Assembly (NCBI RefSeq): GCF_038594605.1
Contig: NZ_JBCFZM010000001.1
Coordinates: 496,001-560,000, forward strand
Reading direction: 5' to 3'
Origin: Alteriqipengyuania bathyomarina_B
Lineage (GTDB): Bacteria; Pseudomonadota; Alphaproteobacteria; Sphingomonadales; Sphingomonadaceae
DNA length: 64,000 bases
The notes beneath the pieces are model-generated. The model was not told the origin of the DNA. It saw only the letters and a list, made by a program, of their open reading frames with translations, and did no database searches. The position numbers and the translations under genes were made by a program. This document shows, one piece after another, positions 55,040-63,418 of the stretch (position 1 is its first letter; each line of letters opens with the position of its first letter).

Positions 55040-56155
55040 TCAGGCCCCGAAAGCATCCTTGATCCGGTCGAAGAAGCCCCGGCTCTCCGGACATTCCTCG
55101 CCCGTCTCGGTTTCGCGGAATTCCTCGAGTATTTCGCGCTGCCGCTTGGAGAGCTTGGTCGGGGTCTCGACCGTGATTTCGGTCACGAGATCGCCCCGCC
55201 CGCGCCCCTGCAGCACGGGCATGCCCGCCCCGCGACGGCGCAGTTGCCTGCCCGACTGGATGCCCGCCGGAATCTCGATCGTGTTGGTCGATCCGTCGAG
55301 ATCGGGAATTTCCACCTTCCCGCCCAGCGCGGCGGTCGTGAAGCTGACCGGGATATGCGCGATCAGGTTCGAACCCTCGCGGCTGAACAGCGTGTGCTGG
55401 CGAACGTGGATGAAGATGTAGAGATCGCCCGAAGGCGCCCCACGCGGCCCAGCCTCACCCTTGCCCGACAAGCGGATGCGGGTGCCGGTATCGACGCCCG
55501 GCGGAATATCGACCGATAGGGATTGCGGCGCGTCCACGCGCCCGTCTCCGCGACAGTTGCGGCACGGGCTCTCGATCACTTCGCCGCGCCCGTGGCAGTT
55601 GGGGCATGGTCGCTCGACGACGAACAGGCCCTGCTGCGCGCGGACCTTGCCGTGCCCTGCGCAAACATTGCAGCTGCGCGTGCCGGTGCCCGGTTCGGCG
55701 CCCGATCCGGCGCACACGTCGCATTGCTGCGACACCTCGATCTCGATCGTGGTGGATTTGCCGTGGAAGGCCTCTTCCAGCGTAATTTCGAGATCATAGC
55801 GCAGGTCAGCCCCGCGCCGCGCACCCTGGCGCATGCCGCCAAAGGCACTGCCGAAGATCGTTTCGAAAATATCGCCGATATCGCCGAAATCGGCCTGGTG
55901 CCCACCGCGACCACCGCCGCCGCCCTGCTGGAAGGCGGCATGGCCATACTGGTCGTAAGCCGCGCGTTTTTGCGGGTCTTTCAGGACCTCATAGGCCGCA
56001 CCGATTGCCTTGAAGCGCGCTTCGGCCTCGGCATCGCCGGGATTGCGGTCGGGGTGATACTGCATCGCCATCTTGCGATAGGCAGACTTGATCGCCGCTG
56101 CGTCCGCGTCGCGCGAAACGCCCAGCAATTCATAAAGATCGGGTTCGGAAGCCAT
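55040..56155 (-). CDS. dnaJ: Chaperone DnaJ
   Basis: Co-chaperone stimulating DnaK ATPase, 371 residues. J domain at 1-70 with HPD (34-36), a short Gly-rich stretch, the zinc-binding domain with four CxxCxGxG motifs (CDVCAGSG, CNVCAGHG, CPNCHGRG, CRNCRGDG), then the two client-binding beta domains. The start is ATG 56155 (an adjacent TTG is one codon upstream). An 85-base gap holding a strong hairpin separates it from dnaK. Confidence 0.97.
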   Translation of the reverse strand: MASEPDLYELLGVSRDADAAAIKSAYRKMAMQYHPDRNPGDAEAEARFKAIGAAYEVLKDPQKRAAYDQYGHAAFQQGGGGGRGGHQADFGDIGDIFETIFGSAFGGMRQGARRGADLRYDLEITLEEAFHGKSTTIEIEVSQQCDVCAGSGAEPGTGTRSCNVCAGHGKVRAQQGLFVVERPCPNCHGRGEVIESPCRNCRGDGRVDAPQSLSVDIPPGVDTGTRIRLSGKGEAGPRGAPSGDLYIFIHVRQHTLFSREGSNLIAHIPVSFTTAALGGKVEIPDLDGSTNTIEIPAGIQSGRQLRRRGAGMPVLQGRGRGDLVTEITVETPTKLSKRQREILEEFRETETGEECPESRGFFDRIKDAFGA

Positions 56156-56180
56156 CAATTAATGCACCGGTTCTGGACAT

Positions 56181-56233
56181 GAGACGAGGGCCGCGCAGGT
56201 GTGAAGTTCCTGCGCGGCTCCATGTTTCGTCTC
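56181..56233 (-). promoter_or_regulatory. Extended hairpin between dnaK and dnaJ
   Basis: A perfect 10-bp stem GCCGCGCAGG (56190-56199) / CCTGCGCGGC (56209-56218) with a 9-base loop, flanked by an outer stem GAGACGA (56181-56187) / TCGTCTC (56227-56233). No U tract follows on the minus strand, so it is more likely an RNA processing or attenuation element limiting dnaJ relative to dnaK than a full terminator. Confidence 0.6.
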
Positions 56234-56240
56234 TGACCTA

Positions 56241-58220
56241 TCAGACCCGGCCTTCTTCGCCGCTGTCGCCCTGATCGGCATCGGCACCGGGTGCCGGGCC
56301 GTCGCTGGCGGCATCGTCGACTTCGGAGAATTCCGCATCGACGACGCCGTCGTCCGCAGACGCTGCAGCACCACCTTGCGCAGCATCGCCGTCGCCGCTG
56401 GCCTGTTCCTTCTCGTAGATCTGCTGGCCCATCTTCATGGCCACTTCGGTCAGCGCCTGCGCCTTGGCATTGATCGCGTCGACATCGTCGCCTTCCAGCG
56501 CGGTCTTCGTCTCTGCGATAGCCGCCTCGACATCGGACTTGAGCGATGCGTCGATCTTGTCGCCGTTTTCCTGAACCTGCTTTTCGGTCGCGTGGACGAG
56601 GTTATCGGCCTGATTGCGGGCCTCGGCAGCTTCGCGCCGCTTCTTGTCCTCTTCGGCGAACTTCTCGGCATCCTGGACCATCGATTCGATGTCGGTGTCC
56701 GAAAGACCGCCCGAGGCCTGGATGCGGATCTGCTGTTCCTTGCCCGTGCCCTTGTCCTTGGCGGACACGTTCACGATGCCGTTGGCGTCGATGTCGAAGG
56801 TCACTTCCACCTGCGGCACGCCGCGCGGTGCGGGCGGAATGCCGACCAGGTCGAACTGGCCGAGCATCTTGTTGTCCGCCGCCATCTCACGCTCGCCCTG
56901 GAACACGCGGATCGTCACCGCCTGCTGGTTATCCTCGGCGGTCGAATAGACCTGCGTCTTCTTGGTCGGGATCGTCGTGTTGCGGTCGATCATCTTGGTC
57001 ATGATCCCGCCCAGCGTTTCGATGCCCAGCGAAAGCGGCGTCACGTCGAGCAGCAGCACGTCCTTGACGTCGCCCTGCAGCACGCCCGCCTGGATCGCGG
57101 CGCCCATGGCCACGACTTCATCGGGGTTCACGCCGGTATGCGGCTTCTTGCCGAAGAACTGCTCAACGACTTCGCGGACCTTGGGCATGCGGGTCATCCC
57201 GCCGACCAAGATCACTTCGTCGATACCGTCGGCCTTGAGGCCGGCATCTTCGAGCGCCTTCTTGCACGGCTCGAGCGTGCGCTTGACCAGATCGCCCACC
57301 AGCTGTTCCAGCTTGGAGCGGGTAAGCGTTTCGACGAGGTGCAGCGGGGTGGAGCTGCCGCCTTCCATGCGTGCGGTGATGAAGGGCAGGTTCACTTCGG
57401 TCTGCTGCGCGCTCGAAAGTTCGATCTTCGCCTTTTCGGCGGCTTCCTTGAGGCGCTGCAGGGCCAGCTTGTCGCTCTTCAAGTCCATGTTTTCCTTGGA
57501 CTTGAATTGGTCGGCCAAATATTCGACGATTGCGCTGTCGAAGTCTTCACCGCCCAGGAAGGTGTCGCCGTTGGTCGACTTCACCTCGAACACGCCGTCC
57601 CCGACTTCGAGCACGGAGATGTCGAACGTACCGCCGCCAAGGTCGTAGACCGCGATGGTCTTGTTCTCGTCCTTATCGAGCCCGTAGGCGAGCGCGGCCG
57701 CGGTCGGCTCGTTGATGATGCGCAGCACTTCGAGGCCAGCGATCTGGCCGGCGTCCTTGGTCGCCTGCCGCTGCGCGTCGTTGAAGTAGGCAGGCACGGT
57801 GATGACCGCCTGGGTCACGTTCTCGCCCAGATAGCTCTCGGCGGTTTCCTTCATCTTCTGCAGAATGAAGGCGGAAATCTGGCTGGGCGAATACTTGTCG
57901 CCGCCCGCTTCGACCCATGCATCGCCATTGTTGCCCTTGACGATGTTGTAGGGGACCAGCTCCATGTCCTTCTTGGTCATGGGGTCTTCGAACCGGCGAC
58001 CGATCAGGCGCTTCACCGCGAACACGGTGTTGTCCGGGTTGGTGACCGCCTGGCGCTTGGCCGGCTGGCCGATCAGGCGTTCGCTATCCTTGGTGAAGGC
58101 TACGATCGACGGCGTGGTGCGCGCGCCTTCCGCATTTTCGATGACCTTTGGCTTGCCGCCATCCATCACCGCAACACACGAGTTGGTCGTACCGAGGTCG
58201 ATACCGATTACTTTTGCCAT
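56241..58220 (-). CDS. dnaK: Molecular chaperone DnaK (Hsp70)
   Basis: ATP-dependent chaperone of 659 residues. ATPase domain with IGIDLGTTNSCVAVMDG, VPAYFNDAQRQATKDAG and VYDLGGGTFDIS; substrate-binding domain from about 390 (LLDVTPLSLGIETLGG); a C-terminal acidic tail ending SGEEGRV instead of the more usual EEVD/K-like end. The start is ATG 58220; an upstream 11-codon extension is not family-like. dnaJ follows, grpE and hrcA are 2-4 kb upstream. No CIRCE element is evident before dnaK. Confidence 0.98.
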   Translation of the reverse strand: MAKVIGIDLGTTNSCVAVMDGGKPKVIENAEGARTTPSIVAFTKDSERLIGQPAKRQAVTNPDNTVFAVKRLIGRRFEDPMTKKDMELVPYNIVKGNNGDAWVEAGGDKYSPSQISAFILQKMKETAESYLGENVTQAVITVPAYFNDAQRQATKDAGQIAGLEVLRIINEPTAAALAYGLDKDENKTIAVYDLGGGTFDISVLEVGDGVFEVKSTNGDTFLGGEDFDSAIVEYLADQFKSKENMDLKSDKLALQRLKEAAEKAKIELSSAQQTEVNLPFITARMEGGSSTPLHLVETLTRSKLEQLVGDLVKRTLEPCKKALEDAGLKADGIDEVILVGGMTRMPKVREVVEQFFGKKPHTGVNPDEVVAMGAAIQAGVLQGDVKDVLLLDVTPLSLGIETLGGIMTKMIDRNTTIPTKKTQVYSTAEDNQQAVTIRVFQGEREMAADNKMLGQFDLVGIPPAPRGVPQVEVTFDIDANGIVNVSAKDKGTGKEQQIRIQASGGLSDTDIESMVQDAEKFAEEDKKRREAAEARNQADNLVHATEKQVQENGDKIDASLKSDVEAAIAETKTALEGDDVDAINAKAQALTEVAMKMGQQIYEKEQASGDGDAAQGGAAASADDGVVDAEFSEVDDAASDGPAPGADADQGDSGEEGRV

Positions 58221-58395
58221 GATACCCCGCATCCTATTGGCTTCGTTGGACACTGCCCCTCGCGCTATCCCCGTCCAAGGGCGAGAGCGCTCGGCAGCTC
58301 AGTTGAGCCGCGGATATAGGTGCGCTTGTTCTTGGCACAAGAGACGGTTGCGCCTAGTCGTACGCCGGGACAAAAAGTCAGGGAGACGATTGAAG

Positions 58396-58860
58396 ATGAA
58401 ATCGATTTACGCAGCGACCGCACTTGTGCTGGGCACGATTGCTCTGGCCGCATGCTCCGAAGAGTCTGCCGAGACAGAAGAGACCGCATCGCCGCTCAGC
58501 GCGAGCGAAGGGCGCCTGTTCCTGCCCGCCGTGGAAGGCAATCCGGGGGTCGTCTATTTCGAGCTTACGAACGACAGCGACCGGGCGATCTCGGTCCGCC
58601 GCGCGGACGTGGAAGGCGCGGCCAGCGCGGAACTGCACGATTACATGGAATACGACGATACCGAGATGGGATCGATCGGCGTGGTCACCGTCCAGCCGGG
58701 CGACACGACCAGTTTCGAGCCGGGCGAATTGCATGTGATGGCATTCGAACTCGATCCCTCGCTCGAAGCGGGTGGTTCGACCACTGTCACGCTGACGATG
58801 GCGGGCGGATCGACGATGGATTTCGAAGCCGAAATCATGCCCGCCGACGCGGAACGCTGA
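58396..58860 (+). CDS. PCuAC-like copper chaperone lipoprotein
   Basis: A 154-residue lipoprotein (lipobox LAAC, Cys20) with the PCuAC copper-binding signature: His81, Met91, then 21 residues, His113-X-Met115, within the cupredoxin-like fold (TSFEPGELHVMAFEL). PCuAC delivers Cu(I) to the CuA site of cytochrome oxidase in the periplasm. ATG 58396 has GGGAG upstream. It is divergent from dnaK. Confidence 0.88.
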   Translation: MKSIYAATALVLGTIALAACSEESAETEETASPLSASEGRLFLPAVEGNPGVVYFELTNDSDRAISVRRADVEGAASAELHDYMEYDDTEMGSIGVVTVQPGDTTSFEPGELHVMAFELDPSLEAGGSTTVTLTMAGGSTMDFEAEIMPADAER

Positions 58861-58894
58861 TCGCGAGTTAGCGACGCCAGCGGAATCGACGAAC

Positions 58895-59425
58895 GTGCCC
58901 GATCATCCGATCGACGCCGAGACACATGAGGCAAAAGTCGCTCCCTGCCCGGCGGGTGGGGAGCGGCAGCTGACGAGCGGCGAGGTGGCACTGGCGCGCA
59001 GTGTGTTCGGCACCGCGATCGATTATCGCAAGGTGACGATCCGGCGCCGCAAGTGGGCCTTCTTCCAACCCAGGAACACCACCATGGCGCCGCGCGGGCA
59101 CCTCCATTTCCATCCCGATGCCGCTGGGTACTGCGACGATTTTTCGGCCGGAAACCACCACCGGCAGGGCCATTTCATCCACGAGATGACGCATGTCTGG
59201 CAGACCCAAGCCAAGGGCGAGTGGTACTTGCCGCTCCACCGCCACCCCTGGTGCCGCTACGACTACAGCCTGCGACCGGGCTGGAGCCTTGAGAAATACG
59301 GGATCGAGCAGCAGGCCGAAATCGTAAAGCACGCCTTCTGGCTGAGGAATGGCGTGCGCGTGGCGGGGATCGCCAACCGCGAAGCCTATGATCTGCTAGT
59401 GCGGTTTCCCGGGGCAAAGACATGA
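58895..59425 (+). CDS. HEXXH-motif protein (vgr-related type), putative metalloprotease
   Basis: A 176-residue protein with HEMTH at 96-100 (FIHEMTHVWQ), the zinc-binding signature of zincins, plus conserved HLHFHPDAAGYCDDF and LRPGWSLEKYGIEQQAEIV. Similar small proteins in sphingomonads are often annotated as vgr-related. There is no signal peptide. GTG 58895 is the start; ATGA overlap links it to the next gene, a membrane protein. Substrate unknown; proteolysis is inferred. Confidence 0.75.
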   Translation: MPDHPIDAETHEAKVAPCPAGGERQLTSGEVALARSVFGTAIDYRKVTIRRRKWAFFQPRNTTMAPRGHLHFHPDAAGYCDDFSAGNHHRQGHFIHEMTHVWQTQAKGEWYLPLHRHPWCRYDYSLRPGWSLEKYGIEQQAEIVKHAFWLRNGVRVAGIANREAYDLLVRFPGAKT

Positions 59426-59994
59426 CCGAATTCGAGTTCATCTTCGCGCTCTACGCGCTCGCGCTCGGCCTTTCGCTGGTAGAGATATTGTCCGGCCTCG
59501 GCCGCACGCTCGAACTTCGCTTCGCCAGCGATGCGGGCGGCGAGAAATTCTCGATAGGCTGGCTGACCCCGCTGCTCGCCATCTTCGTGATCCTCGACCT
59601 GCTGTCGTTCTGGATGTTCTCGTGGAGCGTGCAAAATCTGGTTTCGGTCAATTCAGCAACCCTGCTGGCGGTGGTCGCGTTTGCGAGCGCCTATTACCTT
59701 GCCGCACGGCTTGTTTTCCCGACCGATCCCGACCGGTTCAACAATCTCGACACCCACTATTTTCGCGTCTGCCGAACGATCATGGCGATGCTGATCGGGC
59801 TGGTCGTGGTGCAGTGGGCCTATCTGCTCAGCCTTCCCGAGGTCCGTGATCAGCTGCTCACTGTGCAGTCGGTTGGCCTGACCGTGCTGTTCGTCGCCAT
59901 GATGGCCGGGCTGATCGCGGTCCGTAACCGGCGGGTCCACGCGATCCTGCTGGTGGCGCTGAGCGTGCGCTATCTGGTGCTCTACCTCCAATAA
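59422..59994 (+). CDS. Polytopic membrane protein, unknown
   Basis: A 190-residue protein with about five membrane helices (near 7-25, 47-70, 80-98, 118-137, 150-167, plus a short last segment). No recognised family. Its ATG overlaps the stop of the HEXXH gene, so the two are co-translated and may work together. A terminator hairpin begins at its stop codon. Confidence 0.75.
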   Translation: MTEFEFIFALYALALGLSLVEILSGLGRTLELRFASDAGGEKFSIGWLTPLLAIFVILDLLSFWMFSWSVQNLVSVNSATLLAVVAFASAYYLAARLVFPTDPDRFNNLDTHYFRVCRTIMAMLIGLVVVQWAYLLSLPEVRDQLLTVQSVGLTVLFVAMMAGLIAVRNRRVHAILLVALSVRYLVLYLQ

Positions 59995-60021
59995 AAAAGG
60001 CCGCCCCTCGCGGAGACGGCC
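59993..60021 (-). terminator. Intrinsic terminator for the glycine-zipper lipoprotein gene
   Basis: On the minus strand, CGGCC...GGCCG (60017-60021 with 59999-60003) with a 13-base loop is followed by six Ts (59993-59998), a clear terminator for the leftward gene ending at 60050. On the plus strand there is no U tract, so it is mainly one-directional. Confidence 0.8.
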
Positions 60022-60049
60022 CTCTTCATAATCGTGCGCCTCGCACTGA

Positions 60050-60355
60050 TCAGCGCGGGTCGGCCGGATAGCCGCGCGTGCCGAAGCAATCTTCGTCGAG
60101 ATAGCCGTCGCGGTCGTAACCGTCGCAACCGTCGTTCTTGTCGACGAAATAGCCGGCGAGCGAACCTGCCGCAGCGCCTGCCAGCGCATAGCGCGTAATG
60201 TCGCCGCCGGTGACGGCAGCCACGCCTGCGCCGATCGCAGCGCCCGCAGCGCCACCTTCCACCGCATAATTCTCGGCACACGCGCCGAGCGAGAGGGCGG
60301 AAACCAGCGCAACCGGGACGAGGGCAAAACGGGTCTTCGACTTAAGGACATTCAT
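60050..60355 (-). CDS. Glycine-zipper lipoprotein
   Basis: A 101-residue lipoprotein (lipobox LGAC) with a Gly/Ala-rich stretch (EGGAAGAAIGAGVAA, ALAGAAAGSLAGYF) typical of glycine-zipper outer-membrane proteins such as OmpA-linked 17-kDa antigens, and an acidic DGYDRDGYLDEDC tail. ATG 60355 has GGAGA eight bases upstream. Role unknown, probably envelope stability or stress. Confidence 0.85.
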   Translation of the reverse strand: MNVLKSKTRFALVPVALVSALSLGACAENYAVEGGAAGAAIGAGVAAVTGGDITRYALAGAAAGSLAGYFVDKNDGCDGYDRDGYLDEDCFGTRGYPADPR

Positions 60356-60455
60356 GACGGGTTCTCCACTGGACCTGATGCGATCCAAAGCTCCGAACGC
60401 CGTCATTTGTTCCATTAAGAGACGGAAAATGCTCCGCTACCCTGCCCGGCCGAGA

Positions 60456-61073
60456 TCAGTCCGGCTTCTTTGCGACACCGACCAGCGCAGGTCGCAGCAG
60501 GCGATCGCGGATGAGGTATCCGGCCTGCATCTCCTGGATGACGGTGCCCGGATCGACATCGTCGCTCGGAATTTCCATCATCGCCTGATGGACGTTGGGA
60601 TCGAGCGGCAGGCCCTTGGCCGCGACGCGCGTGACGCCGTGCTGGCTGAACACCCGCTCCAGCTCGCGCTGGGTCGCCTCGATCCCGGCTACCAGTCCCT
60701 TGAACTTCTCGTCATCGCGAAGCTCCTGGGGAATGGAATCGATCGCGCGCACGAGATTGTCCGAGACGGACAGGATATCGCGCGCAAACCCGGTCGCCGC
60801 ATAGGCGCGGGTGTCGGCAACGTCCTTTTCCAGTCGCCGCCGCACGTTCTGCGTTTCAGCGCGGGCATAGAGCACTTCCTGCCGCGCGGTGTCGAGATCC
60901 GCCTTCATGCTCACCAGCGCTTCGGACAGATCGCCGCCGTTATCGGCGTCATCCTCGTCCTCGCTCTGGTCGCGGAGATGCTCGGGCACGCCCGCCAGCT
61001 CCTTCTCGGCTTCCTCGTCCAGCGCTTCGCGATCCTTTACAGGCTCGTCCTTGGGTTCGTTTTCGTCTTGCAT
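60456..61073 (-). CDS. grpE: Nucleotide exchange factor GrpE
   Basis: Stimulates ADP release from DnaK. 205 residues: acidic disordered N-terminus, a long coiled-coil helix (about 50-110, DTARQEVLYARAETQNVRRRLEKD), and the beta-wing domain with HQAMMEIPSDDVDPGTVIQEMQ and GYLIRDRLLRPALVGVA. It follows hrcA by 23 bases; the pair is a typical heat-shock operon. Confidence 0.96.
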   Translation of the reverse strand: MQDENEPKDEPVKDREALDEEAEKELAGVPEHLRDQSEDEDDADNGGDLSEALVSMKADLDTARQEVLYARAETQNVRRRLEKDVADTRAYAATGFARDILSVSDNLVRAIDSIPQELRDDEKFKGLVAGIEATQRELERVFSQHGVTRVAAKGLPLDPNVHQAMMEIPSDDVDPGTVIQEMQAGYLIRDRLLRPALVGVAKKPD

Positions 61074-61096
61074 ATCGTTAGGTGAAGTTTGCCCTG

Positions 61097-62137
61097 TTAT
61101 CCGGTCAGTCGCCCCAGTGACTGGGCGGTGAAATCGACCATGGGAACGATCCGGCCGTAGTTCAAGCGAGTGGGGCCGATAACCCCCAGCACACCGACGA
61201 CGTTCCCATCACGATCGCGAAAGGGAGAGGCGATAACAGACGATCCGCTGAGCGCGAAGAGGCGATTTTCGCTGCCTATGTAAATCCGCGTAGCCTGTGC
61301 CTCGCGCGCGCGCTCCAGAACCTCGGCAACGGCTTGCTTGTTTTCCAGTTCGTCGAGCAGTTGGCGCACCCGCTCGACATCGCCGACAGCCTCGTCGTCG
61401 AGCAGCCGGGCCTGCCCGCGCACGATGAACACGGGGCTGCGATCCGCGTCCTCGCTCCACATCGCGATGCCCCGCTGGACAAGGCTGGCGGAAGCTTCGT
61501 CCAATGCGCTGCGGCCGCTGGCGATTTCGCGCTCGATATCGCTCAGCGCTTCGCCGAGACTGCGGCTTGCGAGCCGGGCCGACAGGTAATTGGAAGCCTG
61601 GGTGAGCGCGCTTGCATCCATGCCTTCCAGCTCGATCAACCGGTTTTCGATCTGCCCGTTCGCATCGACCAGGACGGCCAGCGCGCGGGTCGCATCGAGC
61701 GGCACGAAGCTCATCTGCGCCAGTCGCCGCTCCGATGTCGGGACGAAGACCATGCCTGCCGCGCCCGAGAGGTCGGACAGCGTCGCGCTGGCCGCTTCGA
61801 GCCGGGCTTCGAGCGGGCCGGGATCGCCCAGCCGCGCCTCGATCGCGCGGCGTTCTTCGGCGGATGGCTGGGTGATCTGCATCATCCCGTCGACGAACAG
61901 GCGCAGCCCGCTCTCGGTCGGCTTGCGCCCGGCGGAAACGTGAGGCGCGGCGAGCAGGCCAAGGCTTTCCAGGTCCGCCAGCACGCTGCGAATTGACGCA
62001 GGCGACAGGTCCACCGCCCCGCCCTGCGCCAAGGTTTTAGAGCCGACAGGCTGCCCGGTGGTGAGGTACTGTTCGACCACCAGGCGAAAGATGTCGCGCG
62101 TACGGTCGGTCAGTTCGGTGAGCGGCGGAGAGGTCAT
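61097..62137 (-). CDS. hrcA: Heat-inducible transcription repressor HrcA
   Basis: A 346-residue repressor of CIRCE-controlled chaperone genes. N-terminal winged-helix domain (TDRTRDIFRLVVEQYLTTGQ, PASIRSVLADLESLGLL) and GAF-like core, ending IGPTRLNYGRIVPMVDF. No clear CIRCE element (TTAGCACTC-N9-GAGTGCTAA) is visible in the window, including upstream of dnaK and hrcA itself. Followed by grpE. Confidence 0.97.
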   Translation of the reverse strand: MTSPPLTELTDRTRDIFRLVVEQYLTTGQPVGSKTLAQGGAVDLSPASIRSVLADLESLGLLAAPHVSAGRKPTESGLRLFVDGMMQITQPSAEERRAIEARLGDPGPLEARLEAASATLSDLSGAAGMVFVPTSERRLAQMSFVPLDATRALAVLVDANGQIENRLIELEGMDASALTQASNYLSARLASRSLGEALSDIEREIASGRSALDEASASLVQRGIAMWSEDADRSPVFIVRGQARLLDDEAVGDVERVRQLLDELENKQAVAEVLERAREAQATRIYIGSENRLFALSGSSVIASPFRDRDGNVVGVLGVIGPTRLNYGRIVPMVDFTAQSLGRLTG

Positions 62138-62163
62138 AGGGCCAATCTAGGATCGCATCGTAT

Positions 62164-62673
62164 TCATTCGAGCCTGCCATAGGTCTGGCGGTTCTCGTCG
62201 CTGCCGACAAGATCGTCTACGGGCAGTTCCTGCCACGCCTTGTACAGCGCCTCGCTATTCTCGGTCAGGCCGGGCTGGCGGCAGCCCATGTACCAGTCGA
62301 GCGTGACCGGCTGTTCGCCCGGATCGCGCCAGGTGATCTTCACGCTGGGGGAATCGGTCGCCACCGGCCCATCGCAATTGTCGTACCCGTAGCTGACGGA
62401 TTCTTTCGGACGATACGGCGCGAGACGCCGGGCGAACGCCTGGTATTCCGCGTCGCTCGCCATGAAGCTTGCTTCGCCGCGTCGGGCCACGAAGGCCTGA
62501 CCCTCGTAGGTGCCGTCGCCTTCGGCGGTGACCGACAGTTCGAAGGACGGGCAGAAACCGAAGCAGGGGGTGACGGTGTAGTCGATCGTGGCGGAGTTAT
62601 CCGGCGCGGTCGGCGTGGTCGCGCAGGCGGTTAGCAGGAGAGCGAACGAAGCTATCAATGCAGCACGGACCAT
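62164..62673 (-). CDS. DUF6438-type lipoprotein
   Basis: A 169-residue lipoprotein (lipobox LTAC) whose core begins IDYTVTPCFGFCPSFELSV, resembling the CxxxCP-Y/F-x-L segment of the DUF6438 family. Function unknown. ATG 62673 starts the signal peptide; an upstream extension includes a 13-bp tandem repeat and is unlikely. It sits between the 62785 gene and hrcA, 26 bases before hrcA. Confidence 0.75.
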   Translation of the reverse strand: MVRAALIASFALLLTACATTPTAPDNSATIDYTVTPCFGFCPSFELSVTAEGDGTYEGQAFVARRGEASFMASDAEYQAFARRLAPYRPKESVSYGYDNCDGPVATDSPSVKITWRDPGEQPVTLDWYMGCRQPGLTENSEALYKAWQELPVDDLVGSDENRQTYGRLE

Positions 62674-62730
62674 GGCGAATGTCTTTCGTAACGGTGATCC
62701 TGCTTCCTTGCGGCGAGCCCGCTGGCCAAG

Positions 62731-62769
62731 CGATGAACAGCGGCGATGAACAGCGGCGATGAACACCGA
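62731..62769. repeat. 13-bp tandem repeat, three copies
   Basis: CGATGAACAGCGG occurs twice exactly (62731-62743, 62744-62756) and a third time with two changes (62757-62769), in the gap between two exported-protein genes. Slippage-prone but no clear role. Confidence 0.8.
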
Positions 62770-62784
62770 CGCTGGCCACGGGCA

Positions 62785-63348
62785 TCATGGCTTGGTGATG
62801 GTGACCTCGCCGAAGGTCATGTAGACGAGCGTCGTCCCCATCGCCCCCCGATAGGCGCCGTTGCTTTCGGAGAGGTAGGCCGCCAGCGCGGTGTAGGCCC
62901 ACGCCTCATCCTCGCCGATTTCGACCGGGTTCGTGGTCAAGTCGGCCAGTTCGTGACGCTTTCCATAGTCGAACGCCAGCTGCGCGGCGCGGGCGCTATG
63001 ACCCGGTACCGAGGGATGGTCCCAGCCCCACATGAAGCTGCCGTCGCGCGTGTCGTAGGTGCCGATCACCTGGACCGGCGCGGAGATCAGCCATCGCTTG
63101 CTGTTTTGAAATTCGATCACTCCCTCGTCGAGATCGACGCTCCAGTCCGCCCCGCCCAGGTCCCAGGTCTGGTGATTGGCGGCGGTCAAGGTTTCCAGCC
63201 CGCTCTTGGCACGGGCGAAGGCGATATGCGGGGCTTGGGTCATCCGTTCTTCTGCCACCGACATCCCATCGTCCTGCGACTGAGCGGTGGCTGGCGCAAC
63301 GAGGAATGATGCGGCCAAAATTGCCGACAGATGTCTGAACGTTGCCAT
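62785..63348 (-). CDS. Exported protein, possibly DUF6882-like
   Basis: A 187-residue protein with signal peptide (cleavage after TAQ near 23). The core includes GTYDTRDGSFMWGWDHPSVPG and AAQLAFDYGKRHELADLT, similar in pattern to DUF6882-type proteins, but the assignment is tentative. It is divergent from rph and lies upstream of the DUF6438-type gene; the two may form a unit leading into hrcA-grpE. Confidence 0.7.
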   Translation of the reverse strand: MATFRHLSAILAASFLVAPATAQSQDDGMSVAEERMTQAPHIAFARAKSGLETLTAANHQTWDLGGADWSVDLDEGVIEFQNSKRWLISAPVQVIGTYDTRDGSFMWGWDHPSVPGHSARAAQLAFDYGKRHELADLTTNPVEIGEDEAWAYTALAAYLSESNGAYRGAMGTTLVYMTFGEVTITKP

Positions 63349-63418
63349 CGGCTGCCTTTCACCTTGAACAGAGTTCGCGTTAGCCTATGCAACGCGCCAA
63401 TCCAAAGGAGATTCCCCC

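Noticed and set aside
56376..58319. A 647-codon plus-strand frame opposite dnaK
   Set aside because: Antisense shadow of dnaK; leucine/arginine-rich translation with no recognisable family.
58221..58395. CIRCE or sigma-32 promoter upstream of dnaK
   Set aside because: No TTAGCACTC-N9-GAGTGCTAA pattern is present. A CTTG occurs, but no matching -10 at the right spacing could be found.
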